Positions 49,080 to 58,184 of a stretch of 64,000 bases of DNA are shown piece by piece. The notes below the pieces were generated by a model. That model was not told the origin of the DNA. It did no database searches and saw only the letters and a program-made list of their open reading frames with translations. The stretch is from an uncultured Planctomycetaceae bacterium (lineage in GTDB: Bacteria > Planctomycetota > Planctomycetia > Planctomycetales > Planctomycetaceae). The stretch covers positions 1 through 64,000 of the forward strand of contig CALSLT010000021.1 in assembly GCA_943787265.1 (NCBI GenBank), in the 5' to 3' direction. The position numbers and the translations under genes were made by a program. Position 1 is the stretch's first letter; each line of letters opens with the position of its first letter.

Positions 49080-49295
49080 CTAAGGGGCTTCGTAGCAGCT
49101 TCTTGTTTTGACGGTGCAGTCTTCTCCGTTGCAGAAGCCTTTGTCGGGGCCGTAGGTGGTTTGGGTGTTGGCGCACCAGAAGTTGCCGTCTCCAGTGGCG
49201 TGTTCTTCCGGCGGGAGGCCGGCGTTGATGAACTGGCCTTTGGACAGGAGGTGGCGGCAACGTTCGCCCTGCACAACTTCGAGTTCGTGTTGCAT
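49080..49295 (-). CDS. Small cysteine-rich protein, unknown
   Basis: The 71-residue protein (MQHELEVVQGERCRHLLSKG at the start) has six cysteines: CRH, FWCAN, FCNGEDC and SCYEAP, with conserved-looking aromatic and glycine spacing. The pattern could bind zinc or form disulfides. It has no signal sequence. A good terminator follows, which supports a real transcript. It lies 140 bases downstream of the molybdenum hydroxylase operon on the same strand, with a hairpin repeat between, so a link is possible but unproven. Confidence 0.75.
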   Translation of the reverse strand: MQHELEVVQGERCRHLLSKGQFINAGLPPEEHATGDGNFWCANTQTTYGPDKGFCNGEDCTVKTRSCYEAP

Positions 49296-49378
49296 GGCTT
49301 TATCCTTGAAGGTGGATTTGAGTATTGGACGACTTCGGGGTGCGATGCCCGAAGTTGTTGTGAATCAGGTTTTTAAAA

Positions 49379-49417
49379 CCCCTCACCCTAACCCTCTCCC
49401 CCCAATGGGGAGAGGGG
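49379..49417. repeat. CCCTCACCCTAACCCTCTCCCC-type hairpin repeat
   Basis: CCCTCTCCCC and GGGGAGAGGGG flank CCAAT and form a GC-rich hairpin, preceded by CTCACCCTAAC. The whole is a well-known type of dispersed intergenic repeat. It lies after the stop of the FAD subunit gene on the minus strand. Confidence 0.8.
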
Positions 49418-49438
49418 ATCTGTCGGGTGAAGATTCAG

Positions 49439-50437
49439 TTAAACGAGGGCGTCGTCGAGTTTGCCGACCGCTCGAAGCAGGGATCGCTTCACTGCGGCGC
49501 GGGCCATGGCGACTTTGTACTCGTTCATGGAAAGTGGAGTGGCTTTGCTGACGGCGATGTCGCCGATGTTGCCCGCCATGTCCTCGTCGAGGCGTTGGCC
49601 GACCAGAGCACGTGCGGCTTCGTGGGCGATCCACGGAGTCGGGGCCACGTGGCCCATCACGATGCGAGCGTCTCGGACGAAGTCACCTTCGGTCTGCAGG
49701 CATACCGCGGCGGCGGCCTGAGGACGGTCGAGGCCCTTCGATTCGAGAACTTCGTACGCTCCGCTTTTCACATCAGCCACCGTCGGCAGCCAGATGTGAG
49801 TCACAAGCTGTCCTGGTTTCAGGACGTTGACGCCCTGAGATTCCAGACGCGGCGTGACGAAGAAGTATTCCAGCGGAACGAACTGCTCGTCTTCTGGGCC
49901 AGGCCCGATGACTCGCACTTTCGCACCCCATGCCACCATCGATGGCGCGAAACGCGAAGCACACACGAACTTGGCGGGGCCAGAGTTTCCGAACACCGCG
50001 TGGTATCGGTTGTCGCCCAGTTCAGCGAGTGACTCGCCGTCCTTGCGACCGAGCACTCCGAAACCGTTTCGGAAGTACCAGCATTGAGGCATTTGACACA
50101 GATCGCCGACGAGCGTACCCGACGACTGAATCTGAATCGCCCGGTGACCGTCGATCACCTGCGCGAGGGAGTCGTGTCCGGCGAGCAGTGGACTTTCCAG
50201 CGCTTCGTCGAGCGTGACTGTCGCTCCAATCAGCACGCCGTCGTCGACCTGTTCGATCGATTTGAGCGTGTCGATCTTCTTGATGTCGACCACCCGCTGC
50301 GTCTGCACGGCGTCGCGCTGCAACAGGCTGAGCAGGTCGGTCCCGCCGGCCAGCACCATCGTCTGACCGTCGTGATCGTTCAAAGCGTCAACAGCCTCGG
50401 CTTCTGTCGTCGGGCTGGCGTATTCAAAAGGTCTCAT
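49439..50437 (-). CDS. Molybdenum hydroxylase FAD-binding subunit (XdhB/CoxM-like)
   Basis: The 332-residue protein has the CoxM/XdhB FAD domain: TMVLAGGTDLLSLLQRD (AGGTDL pyrophosphate loop, near residue 30), GATVTLDEALESPLLAGH and the second FAD contact IQSSGTLVGDLCQ (TxGG-like region altered to SGTLVGDL). The C-terminal half is the CO-dehydrogenase flavoprotein domain. The subunit carries electrons from the Fe-S protein to an acceptor. Its ATG overlaps the molybdenum subunit stop (ATGA). A four-Cys iron-sulfur insertion like that of 4-hydroxybenzoyl-CoA reductase is not evident. Confidence 0.92.
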   Translation of the reverse strand: MRPFEYASPTTEAEAVDALNDHDGQTMVLAGGTDLLSLLQRDAVQTQRVVDIKKIDTLKSIEQVDDGVLIGATVTLDEALESPLLAGHDSLAQVIDGHRAIQIQSSGTLVGDLCQMPQCWYFRNGFGVLGRKDGESLAELGDNRYHAVFGNSGPAKFVCASRFAPSMVAWGAKVRVIGPGPEDEQFVPLEYFFVTPRLESQGVNVLKPGQLVTHIWLPTVADVKSGAYEVLESKGLDRPQAAAAVCLQTEGDFVRDARIVMGHVAPTPWIAHEAARALVGQRLDEDMAGNIGDIAVSKATPLSMNEYKVAMARAAVKRSLLRAVGKLDDALV

Positions 50438-52642
50438 GCCTGGCCTCCTTTCAAAGCGTCCAGCACACGTTTCGGAGTCATCGGCAGCACGGGCACGCGG
50501 ACTCCGGTGGCGTTAGCCACGGCGTTGGCAATGGCGGCTCCGGTCGAAATGACCGGCGGTTCACCCAGACCAACCACACCTCGGTTGTACTCGCTGTCGG
50601 GCTGGTACATCTCGACGACCAGGTCGCCGATGTCGCCAATCCTTGGCAGCTTGTAGTTCTCCATATCCGCGTTGATATAGCGGCCGGTTTTGTTGTCCAT
50701 GATCCGCTCTTCGGAAAGAGCGTAGGCAATGCCCATGATCAAGCCGCCGTAAACCTGACTCTTCGCAGTCATCTCGTTGATGATTGTTCCGCAGTCCTGA
50801 ACGGCGACCATCTTATTGATGCGGACGATGCCGGTGTCCGTGTCGACGGAAACGTCCGCCATCTGAACGCCGCCAACCAGTTCGCTGGTCAGGCCGTCCT
50901 TGACCGGACTGGCTCCGACTTCGGTAATCGGCACGGAGCCAATCAGTCGGCAGGCATCCTTCCAAGAGCACACCTTTTCTTTGCCGGACCAGACCGCTTC
51001 GTCGCCGACGGTCAGGCTTTCGCCATCGACGTCGTGCTTCTCAGCGACCTTGTCGAGCAACTTCCAGACGGCTGCCAATGCCGCTCGGCGAGTTCCGCCG
51101 CTGACACTGCCGACCGTGATCGATCCGCCGGAAGGGTTTCCGTAAACGTAATCGCTGCTGCCGATTTTCGCGGTGACTTTCTCAAGAGGAAGTCCGCACG
51201 TTTCGGCGAGCACCATTGCGATGACCGTCCGAGTTCCTGTGCCAAGGTCCTGGCTTCCGATGGAAACCTGAGCGGCCCCGTCTTCGAACAGTCGGACTTC
51301 GGCTTCGCACTTCACCGATTTGCCGCCCCAACGGTGCAGAGCGACGCCGAGGCCTCGCTTGACTGCACCGCCACCCGCCTTCGCCGTGATGATGGAAGTT
51401 CTTCTTCCAGGACATCAGGTCGGAAGCCCGGTCAAGCTGTGCTCGATAAAGGTCACCATTTTCTTTGGCGACTTTGTCGAGCTGGCCGAGGTTGGCCTTA
51501 TAAAAGTCGACCGGGTCCATCTTCAGCTTGGCGGCCATATCCGTCATCGCCGTGTCAGTAATGGCACAAAGCTGCGGATGATTAGGAGCCCGCCAGGCTC
51601 GGTTAGGACCGCAGTTCGTCTTGATGCCTGTCGCCAGGACGTGTTTGTTTTCGAAGTCGAAAACGTACGGCATCTGGTTGCCATCGATCGGTCGCCCCTG
51701 AGGCCCGCTGGTACCCCAGTGATGACTTTTCCATGCGGTGATCACGCCGTTCTTCTTCGCGGCGATGGTCACCTTTCCGAAGCCTGACGGCCTGGTGCCG
51801 GGAGTCTTCAATTCGGTAGGACGATCGAGCATCAGCCGAACGGGTCGGCCGGTGTCTTTCGACATTTGAGCCGCCGCCCAGCCCCATTCGTCCGCGGCAA
51901 ACTTCGAGCCGAAGCCGCCGCCGATGAAGTTACAGACGACTCGGACATCCGTCGCGTCCAGACCGAACTTGGAAGCAAACTGTTTCCCAGTCGTCGAGAC
52001 CGCCTGCGTCGAATGCCTGGCGATCAACTTCGGACCATCGTCACCTTCGTTCCAGGAGCAGTGGGCTCCGTGAGGTTCCAGACACATGTGGCTGATCGTG
52101 TGAATGCCGTAGTAGCCTTCGTGAACGACGTCGGCATCCGCGATCGCCTTGTCAGGATCACCGACCGTTCGGTCAACGATCTCTTCTTTGACGATGCTTT
52201 CGTCAACGAGTTCACCGTCGTTCTTTTTGACTTTGACGGTCACTTTGCGGGCGCCCTGCAAGTCCTGTTCATCGACAAAGTGCGGTTTCTCTTCGAACGA
52301 AACTTCGATTGCTCGCACGCCGTCTTCAGCGATGTCAGCGGTTTCGGCTGCCACGGCCGCGACGATGTCGCCATCCCAGTTGCAGTCGTCGCCTTCGTTC
52401 TTAAAGAGGTAGACGGTGTGAACTCCGGCGACTTTTTTTGCCGGTTCGACGTTCAGGCGAGTGATCGTCGCGTTGGCGTGCTTGCAGGTCAGCAGTCTCG
52501 CGTAGAGCGTGCCTTCCTGATTCATGTCAGCGGTGTACTTGGCAAAGCCGGAAGCCTTGTCGACACCGTCGAGCCGAGTTGTCTCGGTCCCGATCAGTTT
52601 GTGGGCGTCACGCGGACCCCACGAAATCGTTCGCTCGGCCAT
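50434..52642 (-). CDS. Molybdenum hydroxylase large (Mo-cofactor) subunit, one frame change
   Basis: Two overlapping frames join to one protein of about 735 residues. The first, from the ATG at 52642, covers DAHKLIGTETTRLDGVDKAS, the MoCo-binding IGGGFGSKFAADEWGW and NRAWRAPNHPQ, as far as LDRASDLMSWKK. The second starts around TSIITAKAGGGAVKRGLGVAL and ends with the catalytic-Glu motif VVGLGEPPVIS. The frame switches between about 51391 and 51407; dropping one A of an AA pair gives a smooth join. The family hydroxylates aldehydes, purines or other N-heterocycles with water-derived oxygen. The substrate cannot be told. TAATG joins it to the Fe-S gene upstream and ATGA to the FAD gene downstream. 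Confidence 0.85.
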
Positions 52643-53268
52643 TACGCACCTCCCTTCGCAATTTGCAGAGCACAGGCGGTGATACCTTTGTAGGTACCGC
52701 AGCGGCAGATGTTGCCACCGAGACCGTCCTGAATTTCTTCCAGCGTGGCTTTGGGTTTCTTATTGAGAAACGCTCGCGTCGCCATCACGAAGCCTGGCGT
52801 GCAGAAGCCGCACTGCATGGCATCGTTTTCAACGAACCCGGTGATGACTTCGTCGAGCTTGTCGCCGTTGCGGAGTGACTCGACTGTTTGGATTTTCTGA
52901 CCTTGAACTTCGATGGCCAGTCGAGTGCTCGCGTAAACCGCTTTGCCATCGATGATGACGGTGTCCGAGCCCGAGCAACTGGTTGTGTCAAAGTCGTCTT
53001 TGCATCCGGTCAGGTTCAGCTGATCCCGCAGAGCGTCCAGCAGCGTCGTGCGCGGCTCGACGGAAAGTTTGTGTTGTTTGCCGTTGACAGTCAGCGTGAC
53101 GTCAACTTTACCTGGGCCTTGAACCGCGGCCTTGCCCTTCTTCTGAGCGAGTGCTTCCTGCTCAGCGGTGGCAATCGCGGTGGCGGCAACTGCCGCACTC
53201 GATCCCTTCAAAAAGTCTCGGCGGTTAAACCCGCCAGGACCGTGTCGTTGCTGCTCGTGTTCCTGCAT
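52642..53268 (-). CDS. Molybdenum hydroxylase [2Fe-2S] subunit with Tat signal and altered N-terminal cluster site
   Basis: The 208-residue protein begins with a Tat signal (NRRDFLKGSSAAVAATAIA). The C-terminal [2Fe-2S] helical domain is normal: MQCGFCTPGFVM and GNICRCGTYKG keep all four ligands. The N-terminal plant-ferredoxin-type domain is not: where the family has GCxxxxCGxC and a later Cys, this protein has TGCKDDFDTTSCSGSDTV and YASTRLAIEV. Only one canonical Cys remains, plus one shifted Cys. The DNA shows no frame error that would restore the ligands. It presumably exports the Mo subunit by piggy-back. First gene of the operon. Confidence 0.9.
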   Translation of the reverse strand: MQEHEQQRHGPGGFNRRDFLKGSSAAVAATAIATAEQEALAQKKGKAAVQGPGKVDVTLTVNGKQHKLSVEPRTTLLDALRDQLNLTGCKDDFDTTSCSGSDTVIIDGKAVYASTRLAIEVQGQKIQTVESLRNGDKLDEVITGFVENDAMQCGFCTPGFVMATRAFLNKKPKATLEEIQDGLGGNICRCGTYKGITACALQIAKGGA

Positions 53269-53561
53269 GGTTGCTCCTTCGTCGAGTCAGCCGTCGAGCG
53301 GTCGACAAGGCTCGCACCTCATCTGACAAGGATCCTGAAAAAAGGCAGACTCCCGCTCGATCCGGTGCGGGAATTCTTACTGCTGCCGGCACAGATCACA
53401 ATTGACTGATGCAAAATGCAGGATCGGCACGACCGGCAGAGAGTCAGCACGACCGGTTTGATGCACCCAGTCGGCTGGAGTTTCGTGCCTTACCGGAACT
53501 GAAACTTGACCGGTGACCGAAGCCGACGGAAGTTTCATAGGACCGCTTCGGGCACATGTCC

Positions 53562-53677
53562 GGGTGGCAGTGGTTGCTTGCAACCAGTGTCGCGCAGCGA
53601 CAAGAGCAGATTGCAAGTTGACCATGAGAAACCTGTTGCGGCTTCGCCGCACAGGTTGCAAGCAACCTGTGCCACCC
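53562..53677. repeat. Large interrupted inverted repeat (GGTTGCTTGCAACC type)
   Basis: The left arm from 53562 (GGGTGGCAGTGGTTGCTTGC...) and the right arm ending at 53677 (...GCAACCTGTGCCACCC) are inverted copies of ~24 bases with few differences; each also contains its own palindrome. A further hairpin (CCTGTTGCGGCTTCGCCGCACAGG) lies between them at about 53632-53655. Located between the Fe-S gene and the methyltransferase gene, divergent from each other. Confidence 0.8.
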
Positions 53678-53709
53678 TACGAGTTCAACTTCGAGCAAAG
53701 AAATATCGA

Positions 53710-54374
53710 ATGTCTCAAAGCGTTCTTACTACCGAATACCGAAACCGTTTCACTGGCCTTGAGGCTTACCGTGAGCAGGTCTGGCAGGTGCTGACCGGTT
53801 CGTTCTTCAATCGGTTTATTCGATCGTCGGACACGGTGCTGGATCTGGGCGCCGGCTGGGGCGAGTTCATTCGGAACGTCCGCTGCGGTGAGAAGTTCGC
53901 GATGGACCTCAACCCGGACACGGACACGCGAGTCGGCCAGGGCGTCAAAGTCATCCTGCAGGACTGCTCCGACGAATGGCTGCTCCAGGACAACAGCCTG
54001 GACGTCGTCTTTACCTCGAACTTCTTCGAGCATCTGCCGAACAAAGCCCGCGCTGGAGCGGACGCTCGCCGAGGCAAAACGCTGCCTGAAACCCGGCGGC
54101 CGACTCATCTGCCTCGGCCCGAACATTCGGTTTATCGGCGGAGCGTACTGGGACTTCTGGGACCATCACGTCGCGCTGACAGAACGGTCGCTGGAAGAAG
54201 TGCTTAAAGCTCGAAGGCTTCGAGATCGACGAGTGCATCGATCGGTTCCTCCCGTATTCGATGTCGCAAGGTTCGACCCCGCCGCTGGCCTTCCTGAAGC
54301 TGTATCTCAAATTGCCGTTCGCGTGGAAGTTCTTCGGTAAGCAGTTCCTGGTCGTTGCTCAGAAGCCTTTGTAA
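53710..54374 (+). pseudogene. SAM-dependent class I methyltransferase, two frame changes
   Basis: Three frames join into about 220 residues. Motif I is VLDLGAGWGEFIRNV, then MDLNPDTD, LDVVFTSNFFEHLPN, the post-motif KRCLKPGGRLICLGPN, and a C-terminal segment that reads LEGFEIDECIDRFLPYSMSQ and ends FLVVAQKPL with TAA at 54372. Each change is fixed by removing one A, from AAA at 54043-54045 and AAA at 54206-54208. The protein is typical of small-molecule or sugar methyltransferases found in glycan clusters. It starts the plus-strand locus, but 650 bases of repeats separate it from the epimerases. Confidence 0.82.
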
Positions 54375-55030
54375 TTTGAGCCACGGATACTCACGGATGA
54401 TTGAGATGCTCCGTGAAGCATCCATTCCATCCGTGGTTCCTTTCTGATGGTGGGCGGATCCCCTGCGCCTGCCACCCCGCCGTAGAAATCTACGTTTGTG
54501 GCCGATGTGGCTGTGCCTGACGTTACGCCGAAGGTGTTTAATCCATTAGCCAAGTGTCGCCGCGCAGCGGCGCACGCCTGGATCATTGATGTGTGAAATC
54601 GAACGTTGAAAGCGTTCCACAAGGAATCACGTAAGTTGTGCAACCCTTTCAGGGTAGTCGTTCTACGGTGCCGATTACCTGGGGTGGTGCCGCTGCGCGG
54701 CTGACCCCAGGCTTCTGGATGTAACGCCTTCGGCGTATGTCCCCACCTCAAACCTTCTGTAGCGGTCGTTCCGGTTTGGCCCTTTGCGGGTGAGGTAAAT
54801 CTCCCGCCTGTTCCGATTTGGCAGGTCTGCTTCCGCCCGCTCCCCAATCGTGCGGCATATTCACGTGGAGATTGCCGTTTCTGCGGATGCCGTAATCCGT
54901 ACGCGACCTTTTCGGTCAGGTCGCCCTCCAGGTCATTTGCGTAGTCGTAGCGTGCGGAGCGACCAACTGTGTGTTTCCGAGCGGTAGCTCGAATCGGGTT
55001 AAGGGCTGTGCCCTTATCAGGAGAAGGTGC
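54375..55030. repeat. Gene-free composite repeat region
   Basis: The interval is a patchwork of hairpins: GTAGAAATCTAC (54482-54493), a copy of the GGCTGTGCCTGACG palindrome (54509-54523), a 34-base hairpin CCTGGGGT...ACCCCAGG (54678-54711) and ACGCCTTCGGCGT (54724-54736). A long minus-strand open frame (54359-54847) runs through it, but its residues come from repeat sequence and I do not regard it as a gene. Similar blocks are spread through planctomycete intergenic DNA. Confidence 0.7.
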
Positions 55031-56206
55031 ATGGACATTGCGATTGTGACGGGATCGGCCGGGCTGATTGGAGCCGAGGCGGTGCGTCTGTTTGCCAGCC
55101 GCGGCTACAAGGTCGTCGGCATCGACAACAACATGCGCGAGTACTTCTTCGGTGAAGACGCTTCGACCGCGTGGAGTCGTGCGAATCTCGAGTCAACAGT
55201 CTCGAACTACCAGCACTTCGACATCGACATCCGCGACCAGGCGATGGTGAACCAGGTCTTCGCCGAGTTCAACTCGGACGTCCGAGCGATCATTCACACC
55301 GCCGCGCAGCCGTCTCATGACTGGGCCGCGTCGCAGCCGCATGTCGATTTCAGCGTGAACGCCAACGGGACGCTCAACCTGCTGGAAGCGTGTCGCGAGT
55401 TCTGCCCCGACGCGTCCTTCGTCTACACCTCGACGAACAAAGTCTACGGCGACAATCCGAACCAACTGCCGCTCGTCGAACTCGATACTCGCTGGGAGCT
55501 CGATCCGTCGCACCCGTTCGCGAAGCAGGGCATTGACGAGACGATGTCAGTCGACCATACGACGCATTCGCTGTTCGGAGTTTCCAAGCTCGCTGCCGAC
55601 GCACTTGTCCAGGAATACGGTCGGTACTTCGGGATGAAGACGGCATGCTTTCGAGGCGGTTGTCTGACCGGGCCGGGACATTCCGGAACGAGGCTGCACG
55701 GGTTTCTTTCGTACCTCGTGAAGTGCGCGTTGACCGGCGACGAGTACACGATCAACGGCTATCAGGGGAAGCAGGTTCGAGACAACATTCATTCGGCCGA
55801 CCTGGTCGAGATGTTCTGGCACTTCCATCAGAACCCTCGTTGCGGCGAGGTCTACAACGCGGGCGGCAGCCGACACAGCCATTGCTCGATGCAGGAAGCG
55901 ATCTCGCTGATTGAAGAGTTGACCGAGCGCAAGATGAACGTGTCTTACACGGATGAGAATCGGATCGGAGACCACATCTGGTACGTCAGCGACACCCGAA
56001 AGTTTCAGTCGCATTACCCCGACTGGTACTACGGTCACTCGCTTCGCTCCACGGTCCAGGAGATCATCGAATCGCACTCCCAACGTAGCCAGGCGAGCGA
56101 TCACGAAAGTCGACCGACATCAGCCAGCGTTCCCGCAGCGATCGAATCAATTCTCGAGAACATCGAGCCAGCAGGAGCAGCCTCGTGCGATTCGGTTCGA
56201 TCCTGA
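55031..56206 (+). CDS. NAD-dependent sugar-nucleotide epimerase (CDP-tyvelose/paratose epimerase-like)
   Basis: The ATG at 55031 has AGGAGAAGG upstream. The ~391-residue SDR-type enzyme has TGSAGLIGAEAVRLFASRGY (NAD-binding, residues 7-26), IIHTAAQPSHDWA and FVYTSTNKVYGDNP. SLFGVSKLAADALVQEYGRY stands where most extended SDRs have Tyr-x3-Lys; here the Tyr is Phe. GLTGP-like GCLTGPGHSG and VRDNIHSADLVEMFWHF are present. It most resembles epimerases acting on CDP- or other NDP-hexoses in O-antigen loci. It overlaps the next epimerase by about 22 bases. Confidence 0.88.
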   Translation: MDIAIVTGSAGLIGAEAVRLFASRGYKVVGIDNNMREYFFGEDASTAWSRANLESTVSNYQHFDIDIRDQAMVNQVFAEFNSDVRAIIHTAAQPSHDWAASQPHVDFSVNANGTLNLLEACREFCPDASFVYTSTNKVYGDNPNQLPLVELDTRWELDPSHPFAKQGIDETMSVDHTTHSLFGVSKLAADALVQEYGRYFGMKTACFRGGCLTGPGHSGTRLHGFLSYLVKCALTGDEYTINGYQGKQVRDNIHSADLVEMFWHFHQNPRCGEVYNAGGSRHSHCSMQEAISLIEELTERKMNVSYTDENRIGDHIWYVSDTRKFQSHYPDWYYGHSLRSTVQEIIESHSQRSQASDHESRPTSASVPAAIESILENIEPAGAASCDSVRS

Positions 56207-57258
56207 TCACGGGCGGCGCCGGCTTTGTCGGAGCCAACCTGTCTCTCTACCTGAAGGCACGAGTTTTCCAGGCGCCCGAGTCACCGCTCTGGACAACCTG
56301 TCTCGGCGCGGCAGCGAACTGAACGTGCCGCGCTTGCGGGATGGCGAGGTCGATTTCCTGCACGGCGATGTTCGTTGCGAGGAAGATCTCAAGAAGTGTC
56401 CCGACTTTGATCTGCTCATCGATTGCTCGGCCGAACCGTCGGTTCAAGCCGGAGCCAACTCGTCGCCTCGTTTCGTCCTGAACGCAAACCTGCTCGGAAC
56501 AATTAATTGCCTGGAAGAAACTCGCGAGCGAAACGCGGCGTTTCTGTTTCTTAGCACCAGTCGCGTTTACCCGATCGCTCGTCTCAACGAGTTGCCCTTC
56601 GCCGAATCAGATTCGCGTTTCGAATGGCAGATCGAAGATGGCACTCGCGGAGCATCGGCGGCCGGAGTGGCCGAGGACTTTCCGCTCGAAGGTGCCCGCT
56701 CGTTCTACGGAGCCAGCAAGCTTGTCCGGCGAGTTGCTCGTCGCCGAGTACGTTCACAATTACGGAATGGAGTGCCTCATCAACCGCTGCGGAGTTCTGG
56801 CCGGGCCGTGGCAGATGGGCAAAGTCGATCAGGGCGTGATCACGTTGTGGGTCGCGCGGCACCAGTTCAATCGACCGCTCAGCTACCGCGGCTTCGACGG
56901 CCACGGCAAACAGGTTCGAGACGTTTTACACGTACGGGACCTTTGCGATTTGATCGGGCATCAACTCAGCACAGACACAGGCTGGAACGGCAGCGTGTTC
57001 AACGTCGGCGGCGGAGCGGACGTTTCGACATCGCTCTGCGAGCTAACCGGAATCTGCGAGGACGTCACGCGGACGCGGCTCGACATCGGAGCGGTTCCGG
57101 AAACCAGCGACCTCGACTTGCGGATCTACCTGACCGACTCATCGAGAGTCCAGCAGACGTACGGCTGGAAGCCTCAGCGTTCCGTTCAGAACATCGTCGA
57201 AGACATCCACGGCTGGATTCTGAACAACCAGAACCAACTCAAAACGATCCTTGCGTGA
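56185..57258 (+). pseudogene. Second NAD-dependent sugar-nucleotide epimerase, two frame changes
   Basis: From a GTG at 56185 (AGGAG upstream) the protein begins ILITGGAGFVGANLSLYLK, then continues in another frame as FPGARVTALDNLSRRGSELN and DLLIDCSAEPSVQAG up to YGASKL, and in a third as SGELLVAEYVHNYGMECLIN to the stop at 57256. One T added to TTTT (56264-56267) and one T removed from TT (56722-56723) give a continuous ~357-residue enzyme; overall length is unchanged. YGASK holds the catalytic Tyr and Lys. It is probably an epimerase or dehydratase partner of the preceding gene. Being almost certainly intact in the cell, it is listed as broken only for this sequence. Confidence 0.8.
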
Positions 57259-57281
57259 CCCTGCTTTCACGGCGTAACGAC

Positions 57282-58184
57282 ATGAAACTGTCCATCGTAA
57301 TTCCTGCTTACAACGAAGCTGGCAACATCGCCGCCTGCGTGAAAGAACTGCAGGACGTGGTCGGCGTGCGCGAAGGTCTCGATTACGAGATCGTCGTCGT
57401 CAATGACAACAGCACGGACGAGACCGCTGACGTTGTGGAAGGGCTGATCGAAAACGACTCGTCGGTCAGACTGGTCAACCGAACGCCGCCTGGCGGCTTC
57501 GGCCGAGCGATCCGTTCCGGGCTGGACGCAGTCATCGGCGACGTCGTTGTGATTTACATGGCCGACCTGTCAGACGATCCGAACGACGTCATCGCTTACT
57601 ACCGAAAGATCGAAGAAGGCTACGACTGCGTCTTCGGTTCGCGATTCCGGGCGGGCAGCAAAGTTCAGCATTATCCGTGGCTGAAACTTGTCGTTAACCG
57701 AGTCGTCAATCGATGCATCCAGCTGATGTTCTGGACGCCGTACAACGATCTCACGAATGCCTTCAAGGCGTACCGAACCAGCGTGATTCGAGACTGCGGT
57801 CCGTACCAGGCGAGCCACTTCAATATCACGCTGGAACTTTCGCTGAGTGCTTTGATCCGTCGCTACCGAATCGCCGAGATCCCAATCTCTTGGTCAGGTC
57901 GCCAGTGGGGAGCGTCGAATCTCCGGCTCCAGGAAATGGGGCGTCGTTATTTGAGCACCTTGCTGATGATGTTCTTTCAGCGAGTCTTCGTGGCGGACGA
58001 CATTCGTGCCGAGTGTCTGCATCCTGTGCAGCCGATCGCTCAACAAAGATTGGCTCAACCAGCCGAACCGTTGGACGAACTAGACGCCGAAGAGCGAGAG
58101 CTCGCACAAGTTCTGGAAGAATTGCAGAGCGTGCAGAAGGCACTGCAGCCGGCATCTGAGAAACCAATGCCGGTGAAGTCGTGA
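57282..58184 (+). CDS. Family 2 glycosyltransferase (dolichol-phosphate-mannose-synthase-like)
   Basis: The true start is the ATG at 57282 (MKLSIVIPAYNEAGNIAACV); the frame is open far upstream only because it overlaps the misread epimerase. The 300-residue protein has a GT-A fold: EIVVVNDNSTDET, FGRAIRSGLD, the DxD-type MADLSDDP and RFRAGSKVQHYPWLK. It lacks membrane helices at the C-terminus, which ends with an acidic coiled-coil-like tail (LDAEERELAQVLEELQSVQK). It probably transfers a sugar from NDP-sugar to polyprenyl phosphate. Its stop overlaps the next gene by GTGA. Confidence 0.9.
   Translation: MKLSIVIPAYNEAGNIAACVKELQDVVGVREGLDYEIVVVNDNSTDETADVVEGLIENDSSVRLVNRTPPGGFGRAIRSGLDAVIGDVVVIYMADLSDDPNDVIAYYRKIEEGYDCVFGSRFRAGSKVQHYPWLKLVVNRVVNRCIQLMFWTPYNDLTNAFKAYRTSVIRDCGPYQASHFNITLELSLSALIRRYRIAEIPISWSGRQWGASNLRLQEMGRRYLSTLLMMFFQRVFVADDIRAECLHPVQPIAQQRLAQPAEPLDELDAEERELAQVLEELQSVQKALQPASEKPMPVKS

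Noticed and set aside
54359..54847. 162-codon minus-strand frame
   Set aside because: Its sequence is assembled from dispersed hairpin repeats; no ribosome site or domain.
55953..58184. Single 743-codon frame covering epimerase and GT2
   Set aside because: Only the middle epimerase segment and GT2 are coding in this frame; the fusion is caused by frame changes at 56264 and 56722. GT2 starts at 57282.
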